Positions 1 through 8,111 of a stretch of 38,978 bases of DNA are shown here, in pieces. Position 1 is the first letter of the stretch; every line of letters begins with the position of its first letter. Below the pieces are notes generated by a model. The model saw nothing but the letters and a program-made list of their open reading frames with translations, made no database searches and had not been told where the DNA came from. The position numbers and the translations under genes were made by a program. The stretch comes from Syntrophus aciditrophicus (GTDB lineage: Bacteria > Desulfobacterota > Syntrophia > Syntrophales > UBA5619): positions 1-38,978 of the forward strand of contig DYLD01000008.1 of assembly GCA_020722315.1 (NCBI GenBank), in the 5' to 3' direction.

Positions 1-12
1 GATGGATAGTTC

Positions 13-42
13 TTGACATCCCCTTTTCCGGTAGCCTATAGA
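13..42 (+). promoter_or_regulatory. Predicted sigma70-type promoter for the activase gene
   Basis: A perfect -35 box TTGACA (13-18) is followed by an 18-bp spacer and TATAGA (37-42). It lies about 50 bp upstream of the large activase gene and points toward it. This is pattern recognition only; no transcript data. Confidence 0.6.
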
Positions 43-90
43 ACCTAACAAACCAATCCCTGTCAGGATTGAAAAGAAGCAAATGGTGAT

Positions 91-3000
91 ATGACTATGA
101 ATTATTCTTTGGGTTTGGATATAGGTTCGGTTAACGCGAAGGCGGTTCTTGTAGATGAAAAAAAGGACGTCGTTTACCAGGAAAGAGAACGGATCGTAAC
201 AACTCCGAGGGCCGCAGTCATCTCGCTTTTGACCAGATTATCCGCACGGTTCGGCCTCGATGATATCTCTTCTGTCGGCGTGTCCGGCGCCGGAGCGGAT
301 GCGATCCCGAGGGAATTCAATTACAGCCGATACAGCAGCCCGCTTGCGATCATCTTCGGCCTTCTTCAATCGCATCCCGATGCAAAAACCATCATCCAGA
401 TCGGCGGCCAGAACTCTTTTGTTATTGAGCTCGAGGACGGGCTCCGGAAACCGTGGACGGTTCACACGAATTCACTCTGTGCCGCCGGAACCGGAAGATT
501 CATAGAGCAACAGGCATACCGTCTGGATATCACTCTTGAGGATTTCTCCCGCCTCGCTCTTCAGGCCGGCGGTAAACCGCCGCGGATTGCCGGAAGGTGC
601 AGCGTCTTTGCGAAAACGGACATGATTCACCTCCAGCAGAAGGGTCTTCCGAGCGAATCGATTCTGTATGCCCTATCGAACAGCGTCGCGCAGATGGTCT
701 GTTCGTTTAAAAAGGGAAAATTTATCGAACCGATATACTTCACCGGCGGCGTGGCTGCAGGTCCGATCGTTCTCAAGTCGCTGAAGGAGACGATTTCAGC
801 AAGAAATGGGGTTGAAACAACGGTGTTTGTTCCCGACCGGTGCGAGTATATCGAACCGATCGGGGCGGCGCTGCTGGCCAGGGAAGCAAAGAAACGGCCG
901 AAAATCTTTATACCCGAGCACGAGGATGCCGGAAAACAGTACCTGAGGATGCCCAAACTACAGCGGGTTTCTCAGGGAGACTACGCATGGCGCCCCCGAA
1001 AGATAGACCGTCCGATGAAAGGTTATCTCGGGATCGATGTCGGTTCAACAAGTACAAAGGCGGTAATCCTCGATGAATCAGGCGTTGAAATAGCGGCGAA
1101 ACATTACCTGATGACGGAGGGCAGGCCCCTTGAGGCGGTCAAAAAACTCTTTCCGTACCTTATCGACTGGGGCGCGGAGAATGTAGAGGTAGCAGGCGTT
1201 GGCGTGACCGGATCCGGCCGGTATTTGATCGGCAGCTTTGTAGGGGCCGATGTCGTCAGGAACGAGATCACCGCGCAGACAAGAGCTGCCGAGGAGCTGG
1301 ATAGGGAGGCCGACATCATCGAGATCGGCGGACAGGATTCCAAACTGGTCATCAAACGTAACGGGGTGGTTGTCGATTACCAGATGAACAAGGCCTGCGC
1401 GGCCGGCACCGGAAGTTTCATCGACGAGATGGCGGAGTTGCTCAACGTTTCGGTCAAGAACGGTCAATTCGCCGAGCTGGCCTTTCAGGCTCCGTATCTG
1501 GTTGATCTCGGCTCGCGGTGCGCCTCGTTTATGGGGCAGGCGGTAGCCTCCGCGCAGCAGCAGGGTATACCGATCGAAATTATCGCCGCAAGTCTCTGCA
1601 GTTCCATCGCACGAAACTATATTTCCCAGATCCTCGAAGGGAGGAAACTGGGCGATAAAGTCATTCTTACCGGCGCGCTGTTTTTTAATGAAGCGGTCAT
1701 ATCCGCATTTCAGCAGGAACTCGGGGATAGAAAGATCATTATTCCGGAGCACAGAGAGGTCAGCGGCGCGATCGGGGCGGCTCTCTTGGCCAGAGACAGG
1801 GTCTTTGGCAACAAATCCAGATTCAAGGGATTTCGCAGCGTCGTCGAGCAAAAATACAAGGTCAAGACGTTCACCTGCCACAGGTGCGAAAATTACTGCA
1901 CGATCAGCCGCCTGCAGCTTCCGGGGGAACCTGCTACGTTCTACGGGAGCCGCTGCGACCTGTTTGACAGCACAGCCGGCACCGAAAAAAAGGAAACGGC
2001 CTTCGATGAGCGCGAGAAGCTTCTTTTTGCTGGTTATTCCGAAAATTCGGGTTCGGGACTAACGGTCGGCATTCCGCGGTCGCTTCTGATCTACGATTAT
2101 GCACCCCTCGTCATAGGTTTTTTAAATGCGCTCGGCGTTAAAATCCTCATTTCCGACCGTACCAGCCCGCGGACCGTCGATCGGGCCGTGGAGTTGAGCT
2201 ACTCGGATCTCTGCTTTCCGATGAAGTTGATCTACGCGCATGCCGAAAGTCTTAAAGGCCGTGTTGACTACGTCCTCTTTCCTTCGTGTATCCGGCTAGG
2301 TCTGAAAGATGGAGAGGAGAATCAAAAATATTCCTGCCCGTTGAATCAGGCGGCCCCTTTCATTGTCCGTGAGAATCTGAACCTCGGAGAGAAGATGCTG
2401 ATCCCGTTTGTCGATTTCAGCAACGGGGACGAAGACGTCATTGAAAACCTCACCAGGGTCGCGGTTGAAATGGGTTTTCAAAAAAGACACGGAAGGGCCG
2501 CCGCGGTTGCCGGGGTCGAATCGCTGCGGGCTTTTGAAAAGGCGCTCCAGGATAAAGGCCGACAACTGCTGCAGCATATCCATCAAACAGGCCAGATAGG
2601 CGTCGTTGTCATATCCCGCTCGTATATGTTTCAGGATCCGGGTGCAAACCAGAACATCGCGAACGAACTGGCGAAACTCGGCGTCGTCCCGGTTCCTATA
2701 GATTATCTTCCCCTGTCCTCGGTAGATCCGAAGAAATACAGCGACAGGCCGTACTGGATGTACGAGAGCAAGTTCATACAGGCCGCGGATATCATTCACA
2801 CCGATCCCCAGCTCTACGGCCTCGTGCTGACCAATTTCGGCTGCGGTCCGAATTCATTCATATTGCCGGTTGTGCACGACATCATGGGCAGTAAACCCCT
2901 TACGGAGCTTGAGGTTGACGAGCATGCCGCCGAAGCGGGGATCATTACAAGGCTCGAGGCCTTTGTCGATACAATAAAGGGTTTCTACAACTCCAAAAAC

Positions 3001-4233
3001 ATGGTGCAAAGGCTCAAAAAGGATATCTATCGCGGGGCACCGTCGGTCACTCACTCAAAGGGAACGCTTCTGGTGCCCAGAATGGCGCCCCATGCCGAGA
3101 TTCTCAGCGCCGCGTTTCGGGCATTCGGGATCAACGCAATGACGCTGCCGCCGTCCGATGAGACAAGTCTGCTTTACAGCAACAAACTATCAACCGGAAA
3201 GGAATGTCTGCCTTTTCGGATCACGATTGGAGATTTTCTGAGGTTTTTCTACGAGGATGGAAGCCATGGAGTAGACCTCAGCGACGTGGAGGCATTTATG
3301 GCAGGCGCTTACGGTGCCTGCCGCTTCGGGAAGTATGCCCCGGAGCAGGCCCGTGTCCTCCGAGATGTCGGTTTTGATATCCCCGTGCTGACCAGTGTCG
3401 CCAACAACGGCTACCGGGACACCGGCCTCGGAGCGGAATTTGAACGGCTGGCCTGGAGAGGGATTGTAACGATGGATTATTTGCAGAAGATGCTGTGGCA
3501 GACGAGACCGTACGAAAAATCTCAGGGGAGTGCCGACCGGCTTTTTAGCGAACTCGGGGACAGGGTCGCCCGGCGCGTCGAGTCCAAACGGGATTCCAAT
3601 GATATCCTGAAAGAGGCGGGTCCGATGTTCAACGAGCTTGTGGATCCTTCCAAACCGAAAAGACCCCTGGTGGGAATTAATGGGGAGATCTTTCTCAGAT
3701 CCAATGAATTCAGCAACCAGAATTTGGTCCGGAACTGCGAGGCCGCCGGGCTGGAGGTGGTTGTTTCTCCAATCATAGAATGGTTCAATTACGTATCGCT
3801 CAGAGAGGTTGAAGACGGGATCCGGGATCGAAACGTCAGAAAGACAATCTACGCCTATATCAAAAAGATGATACAGAAGCTGGACGAAAGATCGGTTGCC
3901 CGAAACGGGAAATCCTTCATCCGTGTTCATGATACGACGATAGAGGAGCTCTACTCCTTTACCAAACCTTATCTCTCGCCAAAATGCGGCAGTGAGGCGA
4001 TTCTGACGATAGGCAGCGGTGTCGAATGGCTCAAAAATCCGGCCTTTGCGGGCGTTATCACGGTTATGCCTCATGGGTGCATGCCCGGGGGGATCGGAGC
4101 CGCACTCGCCGACAGCCTGAGTGCAAGATACGGCAAACCCTGGACAACCCTGACATATGACGGTACGCCTGAGAGTAATAATTTGACCCGCATCAACAAT
4201 TTTGCCGAGATGCTTAGGTTTTCAGAGAAGTAG
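91..4233 (+). CDS. Fused acyl-CoA dehydratase activase (BcrAD/BadFG family, two ASKHA domains plus DUF2229-type region)
   Basis: This 1380-residue protein belongs to the 2-hydroxyglutaryl-CoA dehydratase activase superfamily, which uses ATP to inject an electron into a radical dehydratase or benzoyl-CoA-type reductase. Two ASKHA ATPase domains lie in tandem: the first begins at about residue 5 (LGLDIGSVNAKAVL), the second at about 311 (GYLGIDVGSTSTKAVI). Each has CAAGTG (Cys130; Cys436) and a GRCSVF/GSRCASF motif (Cys170; Cys477). These are the positions that ligate the bridging [4Fe-4S] cluster in the known homodimeric activase. From about 596 a Cys-rich CHRCENYC segment opens the long DUF2229/COG3580-3581-type C-terminal half, probably related to dehydratase subunits. 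ATG 91 or ATG 97 could start translation; GGTGA at 85-89 fits 97 better. No dehydratase subunits are adjacent, so the partner enzyme is unknown. The family call is firm; the substrate is not known. Confidence 0.92.
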   Translation: MTMNYSLGLDIGSVNAKAVLVDEKKDVVYQERERIVTTPRAAVISLLTRLSARFGLDDISSVGVSGAGADAIPREFNYSRYSSPLAIIFGLLQSHPDAKTIIQIGGQNSFVIELEDGLRKPWTVHTNSLCAAGTGRFIEQQAYRLDITLEDFSRLALQAGGKPPRIAGRCSVFAKTDMIHLQQKGLPSESILYALSNSVAQMVCSFKKGKFIEPIYFTGGVAAGPIVLKSLKETISARNGVETTVFVPDRCEYIEPIGAALLAREAKKRPKIFIPEHEDAGKQYLRMPKLQRVSQGDYAWRPRKIDRPMKGYLGIDVGSTSTKAVILDESGVEIAAKHYLMTEGRPLEAVKKLFPYLIDWGAENVEVAGVGVTGSGRYLIGSFVGADVVRNEITAQTRAAEELDREADIIEIGGQDSKLVIKRNGVVVDYQMNKACAAGTGSFIDEMAELLNVSVKNGQFAELAFQAPYLVDLGSRCASFMGQAVASAQQQGIPIEIIAASLCSSIARNYISQILEGRKLGDKVILTGALFFNEAVISAFQQELGDRKIIIPEHREVSGAIGAALLARDRVFGNKSRFKGFRSVVEQKYKVKTFTCHRCENYCTISRLQLPGEPATFYGSRCDLFDSTAGTEKKETAFDEREKLLFAGYSENSGSGLTVGIPRSLLIYDYAPLVIGFLNALGVKILISDRTSPRTVDRAVELSYSDLCFPMKLIYAHAESLKGRVDYVLFPSCIRLGLKDGEENQKYSCPLNQAAPFIVRENLNLGEKMLIPFVDFSNGDEDVIENLTRVAVEMGFQKRHGRAAAVAGVESLRAFEKALQDKGRQLLQHIHQTGQIGVVVISRSYMFQDPGANQNIANELAKLGVVPVPIDYLPLSSVDPKKYSDRPYWMYESKFIQAADIIHTDPQLYGLVLTNFGCGPNSFILPVVHDIMGSKPLTELEVDEHAAEAGIITRLEAFVDTIKGFYNSKNMVQRLKKDIYRGAPSVTHSKGTLLVPRMAPHAEILSAAFRAFGINAMTLPPSDETSLLYSNKLSTGKECLPFRITIGDFLRFFYEDGSHGVDLSDVEAFMAGAYGACRFGKYAPEQARVLRDVGFDIPVLTSVANNGYRDTGLGAEFERLAWRGIVTMDYLQKMLWQTRPYEKSQGSADRLFSELGDRVARRVESKRDSNDILKEAGPMFNELVDPSKPKRPLVGINGEIFLRSNEFSNQNLVRNCEAAGLEVVVSPIIEWFNYVSLREVEDGIRDRNVRKTIYAYIKKMIQKLDERSVARNGKSFIRVHDTTIEELYSFTKPYLSPKCGSEAILTIGSGVEWLKNPAFAGVITVMPHGCMPGGIGAALADSLSARYGKPWTTLTYDGTPESNNLTRINNFAEMLRFSEK

Positions 4234-4237
4234 AGAT

Positions 4238-4711
4238 CTATTCTTCATGGGGGGGTTGAATCGTCAGCACCGGACACGGGGAAAAGCGTACCACCTTTTC
4301 GGCAACCGAACCAAAGATAAACCGTCGCCAGCCTGTTCTTCCATTCGTGGCTATTACGATAAGATCGATCGTGTGTTTCTCTACGGCATCGATGATCTGA
4401 TCGGAAGCCTCCCCCTGGATGACAATCGGATGAACATTGAGACCCTTGGAAATCCTCTCCTCGACAACTTTTTCGAGGGATTTCCTGGAAAGATCTTCGA
4501 GTTCCTGGCGGTACAAAGAGATGTTGAATCCCTTGGATGAGGCTGATCCCGTAGGAGGTGGCGATACATTTGCCGTAGGGATAGGCGCAATCACGTGCAG
4601 AAGAAACAGCTCCGAGGAGAAGTGGAGCGCCAGTTCATTTGCGACGTTTAGCGCCTCGTAAGATGGTTCACTGAAATCCGTGGGACAGAGGATTTTTTTA
4701 AAGGGCAGCAT
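4238..4711 (-). CDS. Universal stress protein, UspA family
   Basis: This 157-residue single-domain Usp begins MLPFKKILCPTDFSEPS, the usual first beta strand and Asp. It ends with a nucleotide-loop region ATNGRTGWRRFIFGS followed by VAEKVVRFSPCPVL. In ATP-binding Usp proteins the loop reads G-2x-G-9x-G(S/T). Here the first Gly is Ala, so nucleotide binding is uncertain. The start at 4711 is chosen because AAGGAG sits at proper spacing before it (AAGGAGATGTAGCA then ATG); the longer frame has no such site. The gene is convergent with the activase, with stop codons only 4 bp apart, and no terminator fits between them. Usp proteins are cytoplasmic and linked to stress survival; a specific role cannot be read here. 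Confidence 0.93.
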   Translation of the reverse strand: MLPFKKILCPTDFSEPSYEALNVANELALHFSSELFLLHVIAPIPTANVSPPPTGSASSKGFNISLYRQELEDLSRKSLEKVVEERISKGLNVHPIVIQGEASDQIIDAVEKHTIDLIVIATNGRTGWRRFIFGSVAEKVVRFSPCPVLTIQPPHEE

Positions 4712-5114
4712 TGCTACATCTCCTTGCGTTCTTTGGGGAAACTCCACATTCCTTTTGACCCTGTTTACAGCCTATTTATAAGCAACGCGGCAGATATATG
4801 TCAAGGAAATAGTAGCCATCCTGGGTATAATGCCCTGCCGGAAATAGTCTTGACATCCGGAGGGGCGAAGTTTATGGTTTTAGGCAACCGAGAGAATACA
4901 CTATGGTTGAAATCCGCATAGATGATCGTATATTCGTTGACTAGCCGTCTTTCCGCAGGGGATTGCCATCGCGCAAGAGATGGATAATCGGGGGCTCTCT
5001 ACAGAACTAGAAACGATGCTCCCGCAGGCTGTTGAGGAAGCGGCAGAAAATCCGATAGACCTGAAATCCGATCCGCATGCGGCGGTATGGAATGGAGCAT
5101 ACAGGAGATTTAGT
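4712..5114. other. Intergenic stretch without a convincing gene
   Basis: Only short, mutually overlapping frames occur here and none resembles a known family. A possible + strand promoter (TTGACA 4850-4855, 17-bp spacer, TATGGT 4873-4878) points toward the decayed gene on the other strand and has no clear target. The usp promoter should lie in the left part on the minus strand, but I cannot pick it out. The right part may contain further remains of the CoA-binding pseudogene that I could not align by eye. Confidence 0.5.
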
Positions 5115-5342
5115 TCCAACCCGAAGCCGTCCGAGACGACGATGCCCGATTTTATGCCTTTATCCCGCACTGCTCAAGAATGGTTGGAACATTCCGGTAC
5201 GATGTGATGATGATTGGCCGGCTCGGGAGTAATGTCTATGTCCTGTATTTGTCTGTAGACTTTGACACCGTGCACGGTATTTGCCGACGGATGAAAAGGG
5301 TAAATTTGCCCCTGATACCCCCCGTCGAGAAGATCCCTCTTT
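5115..5342 (-). pseudogene. Remnant of a CoA-binding domain (NDP-forming acyl-CoA synthetase type)
   Basis: Reading leftward from the mobile element at 5343, one frame gives DLLDGGYQGQIYPFHPSA then VHGVKVYRQIQDI. This is the classic CoA-binding-domain pattern of ADP-forming acyl-CoA synthetases (GxxGxIYPVNP...GxKAYPSVxDI). At about 5205-5215 the match moves to a second frame (VPTILEQCGIK) and at about 5165 to a third (KGIKSGIVVSDGFG). Two frameshifts within about 60 bp, loss of the start and no continuation beyond GFG show a dead fragment. It follows the metallo-hydrolase gene in the same direction, and a Shine-Dalgarno-like AGAGGAGG remains at the far side of the inserted element. The identification is by eye; the family is moderately sure, the original length unknown. 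Confidence 0.6.
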
Positions 5343-5540
5343 GAAACCTTTGAAAAATGCTGCCTGTAGCGCAAATTTATTGATTTTTCTTAGGTACCCC
5401 GCCGTCGTAGCCAAGGCTCTAAAAGGCGTGAAAAACGCGAACTATCCCAGAGCGTTTAGCCTTTAGAGCCGAGTCCCGAGACGCCACGGGGTCGAAAAAG
5501 ATCCGATCAGCGCGAAAGGCGGCGTTTTTTAAAAGGTCTC
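5343..5540 (+). mobile_element. MITE-like element, copy 1 (198 bp), 5-bp TSD TCTTT
   Basis: The ends are GAAACCTTTGAAAAATGCTG on the left and the inverted GGCGTTTTTTAAAAGGTCTC on the right. TCTTT flanks it on both sides (5338-5342 and 5541-5545), a perfect 5-bp target-site duplication. The interior has nearly palindromic arms: ACCCCGCCGTCG pairs with CGACGCCACGGGGT-like sequence, and AAGGCTCTAAAAGGC with GCCTTTAGAGCC. There is no transposase, so it is non-autonomous. It lies in the broken CoA-binding gene. Confidence 0.85.
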
Positions 5541-5588
5541 TCTTTTGACTGACCTCCTCTGTATTTTTCCCGTCCCGCCGGTTTGCCG

Positions 5589-6227
5589 TCAGATTTCGAT
5601 TATCTTCCCGGCGCCTCCTTCAATGTATTGTTGAGGATACAGTTTTTTAAGTTCCGCCTTGTGCTGGGTGCAATGGGTAGGGCAGATCAGTTTCAAGTCT
5701 TTAAATAACGCAAATTCCCTGAATCCATGCAATCCCCCGATGATCCCGTAAACTTCCCCGAACTGACGGACCGCATCAAGAATGTGGCCCATATAGGGAT
5801 GAGAGCAACCGTCGATCACGACGATCCCGTTGTCGGTTATCACGCCCATTGATTGTTCTATCCCGTCAAGTTCGCCCGTCGAAACCACGTTTTCATGGAT
5901 TCGGGTCGGTTCGGCTATCGGTGTGACCTCTCTGTCAGACGGCCCCGGAAAAGACGGCGGTACGTAAAATCTGGCCTTCTGATTGAATTTTAAAAACTCG
6001 GATATTCCCCCGGTATGGTCAAAATGGTAATGGGAAATAAACACCTCGTCGATTGTAGCCGGATTTATGTCCAGCCTTTTCATGTTGCTAATCAGTATCC
6101 GTCCGTCGGTGCCTGTGTCAAATAAGATTCTGGGGGTATTTTCCACCTCAACCAGTGCGGAAAACCCCCAATCGGACTGCAGGTCTTTCCTGAAAGAGGT
6201 ATTGTCGTAAATGATCGTAACCTTCAT
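5589..6227 (-). CDS. MBL-fold metallo-hydrolase
   Basis: This 212-residue protein has the metallo-beta-lactamase metal motif HYHFDH at 66-71 (HxHxDH), preceded by LFDTG at about 35-39. It ends in PTHCT...GAGKIIEI, typical of the cytoplasmic branch annotated as 7,8-dihydropterin-6-methyl-4-(beta-D-ribofuranosyl)aminobenzene 5'-phosphate synthase-like. It should bind two metal ions; the substrate cannot be deduced. The start at 6227 (MKVTIIYDNTSF) has a strong AAAGGAGGTG site 4-11 bases upstream, so an upstream in-frame ATG at 6278 is rejected. It is the last intact gene of the long minus-strand array, 165 bp after the third binding-protein gene. It may be co-transcribed with the transporter genes or be independent. 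Confidence 0.85.
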   Translation of the reverse strand: MKVTIIYDNTSFRKDLQSDWGFSALVEVENTPRILFDTGTDGRILISNMKRLDINPATIDEVFISHYHFDHTGGISEFLKFNQKARFYVPPSFPGPSDREVTPIAEPTRIHENVVSTGELDGIEQSMGVITDNGIVVIDGCSHPYMGHILDAVRQFGEVYGIIGGLHGFREFALFKDLKLICPTHCTQHKAELKKLYPQQYIEGGAGKIIEI

Positions 6228-6392
6228 AAACACCTCCTTTATATCTTCGCGATGGTGGGAATTAGGTTGAAAATTCATCGCTTGGAGTCGGCTCTTTTCA
6301 ATAGAGGGAATGCAAAGCGCTATAGCTCATTTAAAGTTAAAAGGTGCTTTGTTGTCAAGAAAAAAACCGGCCAAAGGAAATCTGAACGGAGT

Positions 6393-7826
6393 TTAGTACC
6401 GCAGATAACAGGTCAGGGGTTTGATCTTTCCCTTTTTGATCGTGTATATTTTTGCCGAAACGTTCGGCTTTCGCAGGTTGGGTTTATATTGCACGTCTGC
6501 GCTGAGACCCATCATGTTGAATTTGTTTGATTCGAAGACCTTCTTGATGTTCTGCCCCGTTAGATGATTGTCCGCTTTATGCAGCGCCTGAACAAGCAGA
6601 TAGGCGTTGATAAATCCCTGGGTGTATTGAACCGGCTGGGGATCGTTGTTGCCTGTTATCTTTTTGTGAACCTTGTGCATGAACTGGACGCCTTTGAGAT
6701 TTGTTTCGGTCCAGAACGCAACAGGCATCGTTGCCATGAAGCCTTCAGCGGCGTTACCGGCCAGCGGGATCAAATTTTCGGATAAGCTCCAGACCAGCCC
6801 GATGAACGTTGTTTTCAAACGAAGTTTCCTGGCGTCCTTGAGTATTGCCGCCGTTGCCGTCAGCGTGTGCTGGTTGATTGCGTAATCGGGCTTTTTCGTT
6901 TGCATCGCGAGAAGCTGTGATGTGGCATCGAGATCCTGCAGGCCGATAATTTCGTGGTCAACGATATCTACGCCAATTTTTTTTGCGAATACCTCCGCAT
7001 CGCGGATCGGCGAAAGTCCGAAACCGGTGTTACTGTACAGCAACGCGACTCTCGGCGGCCTGCCTTTCTCCCTCCAGTTGTCCTTGATCCATTGCAGCGC
7101 AAGTCTCGCCTGATCGGAATAGGTCGTCGCCCCGACAAAATTATACGGGGTTTTCTCGAAAACAAGCTGTTCCGCGTACGAGGCCGAGATATACGGTATT
7201 TTGTCTTTTGCGACCCTGGACGTCAGTGCCTCGGTGTCATCCGTCCCCCAGCCTATGATTGCGATGACTCCTTTTGCCGTCATTTCTTCGTAGGCAGATA
7301 TGGCTTTAGGGACTTTGTAGGCGTAATCAAAAGAGATTAATTCAATTTTTTTTCCGTGCACTCCGCCATGATTATTAACATACTGAATGTACTCTTTAAC
7401 TCCGTTCGCATAGGGCGTGCCGACGTCGCTCGTAATGCCCGTTATGTCAAAGATGCCCCCGATCTTTATAGACTCCTGTGCAAGTGCCGGGCCGCCGAAC
7501 GATAAAAGCAACAAAAAGACCGGGACCAACTTTTTTATTGCCGGTGTCGAGAGACCTTTGAAAAATGCTGCCTGAAGCGCGATTTTAAAGATTTTTCTTA
7601 GGTACACCCCGCCGTCGCAGAAAGGCTCTAAAGGCGTTAAGAACGCAAGCGTTACAGAGCGTTTAGGCTTTAGAGCCTTTTGCGAGACGTTGCGGGGTCG
7701 AAAAAGCGGCGTTTTGCAAAGGTCTCGTCGAAAGAGTCTGTTTTTGTAAGGAAAACATTCGGTTAGGCTTACGTAATCGGATATAACCTTACAGATTATT
7801 CGTTGTTTACGGTGATGTACTGACAT
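6393..7826 (-). CDS. ABC transporter substrate-binding protein, LivK-like; 5' end disrupted by a MITE
   Basis: From about residue 118 of the open frame this is a type I periplasmic binding protein of the branched-chain amino acid family (IKIGGIFDITGITSDVG...). It is close in sequence to the binding protein at 17976-19217. The secretion signal is damaged. The codons for LVPVFLLLLSFGGPALA remain (from Leu100, a TTG at 7529), but everything before 7550 comes from a 176-bp mobile element plus a 5-bp duplication. Without the insertion, ATG 7758 would read MFSLQKQTLSTPAIKK into that hydrophobic core, a normal signal peptide. The 181-bp insertion shifts the frame, so that ATG now runs into a stop inside the element. 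The frame open today starts at ATG 7826 without a ribosome site and would add about 99 foreign residues. The gene is probably non-functional or poorly secreted. Confidence 0.75.
   Translation of the reverse strand: MSVHHRKQRIICKVISDYVSLTECFPYKNRLFRRDLCKTPLFRPRNVSQKALKPKRSVTLAFLTPLEPFCDGGVYLRKIFKIALQAAFFKGLSTPAIKKLVPVFLLLLSFGGPALAQESIKIGGIFDITGITSDVGTPYANGVKEYIQYVNNHGGVHGKKIELISFDYAYKVPKAISAYEEMTAKGVIAIIGWGTDDTEALTSRVAKDKIPYISASYAEQLVFEKTPYNFVGATTYSDQARLALQWIKDNWREKGRPPRVALLYSNTGFGLSPIRDAEVFAKKIGVDIVDHEIIGLQDLDATSQLLAMQTKKPDYAINQHTLTATAAILKDARKLRLKTTFIGLVWSLSENLIPLAGNAAEGFMATMPVAFWTETNLKGVQFMHKVHKKITGNNDPQPVQYTQGFINAYLLVQALHKADNHLTGQNIKKVFESNKFNMMGLSADVQYKPNLRKPNVSAKIYTIKKGKIKPLTCYLRY
7551..7726 (+). 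mobile_element. MITE-like element, copy 2 (176 bp), 5-bp TSD GTCGA
   Basis: The left end is GAGACCTTTGAAAAATGCTG and the right end GGCGTTTTGCAAAGGTCTC, a nearly perfect inverted repeat. GTCGA lies on both sides (7546-7550 and 7727-7731). The arms ACCCCGCCGTCGCAG / TGCGAGACGTTGCGGGGT and AAAGGCTCTAAAGGC / GGCTTTAGAGCCTTT form a long hairpin. It is the shortest and cleanest copy and has split the signal-peptide region of the binding-protein gene. Confidence 0.9.
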
Positions 7827-7843
7827 GGTTGCGCATGCAGAGA

Positions 7844-8038
7844 GTGACCATTGAAAAATGGTGCCTTAAGCGCTATTGATTTTTCTTAGGTACCCCGCCG
7901 TCCTCAGAGCAAGGTTCTAAAGGCGTTAAGAGCGCAAACTTATAAGAGCGTTTAGCCCCCTAGAGCCTTTTAGCAGAGACGCCGCGGGGCCGAAAAAAGA
8001 TTTCATCAGCGCGAAATGCGGCGTTTTGCAAAGGTTTT
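7844..8038 (+). mobile_element. MITE-like element, copy 3 (about 195 bp), older
   Basis: Same order of blocks as copy 2: ATTGAAAAATGGTGCC, TTTTTCTTAGGTACCCCGCC, AAGGTTCTAAAGGCG, GACGCCGCGGGGC, GCGGCGTTTTGCAAAGG. Both ends are mutated and no clean duplication is seen; AGAGA at 7839-7843 and 8041-8045 would fit only with two extra bases. It lies between the livF-type gene and the disrupted binding-protein gene, in the same orientation as copy 2 and 117 bp from it. Confidence 0.75.
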
Positions 8039-8111
8039 TGAGAGAGTACATTCGGCAAATGCGATAGCAGGCGGATTACATTCCGAAAAGGATGCAAGTC
8101 CTGGACGGATA

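Noticed and set aside
1078-1881. Long minus-strand frame of 267 codons opposite the activase
   Set aside because: It lies fully antisense to a well-conserved gene, has no recognisable domain and arises from the codon bias of the real frame.
3190-4074. Minus-strand frame of 294 codons opposite the activase C-terminus
   Set aside because: Antisense shadow without family similarity or a ribosome site.
4980-5207. Plus-strand frame of 75 codons in the intergenic region
   Set aside because: It overlaps the CoA-binding remnant on the opposite strand and resembles nothing; treated as chance.
5343-8038. Repeats considered as a CRISPR array, retron RNA or conserved small RNA family
   Set aside because: Units are about 190 bp, dispersed in both orientations and flanked by target duplications, which fits transposition, not spacer-repeat arrays or RNA genes.
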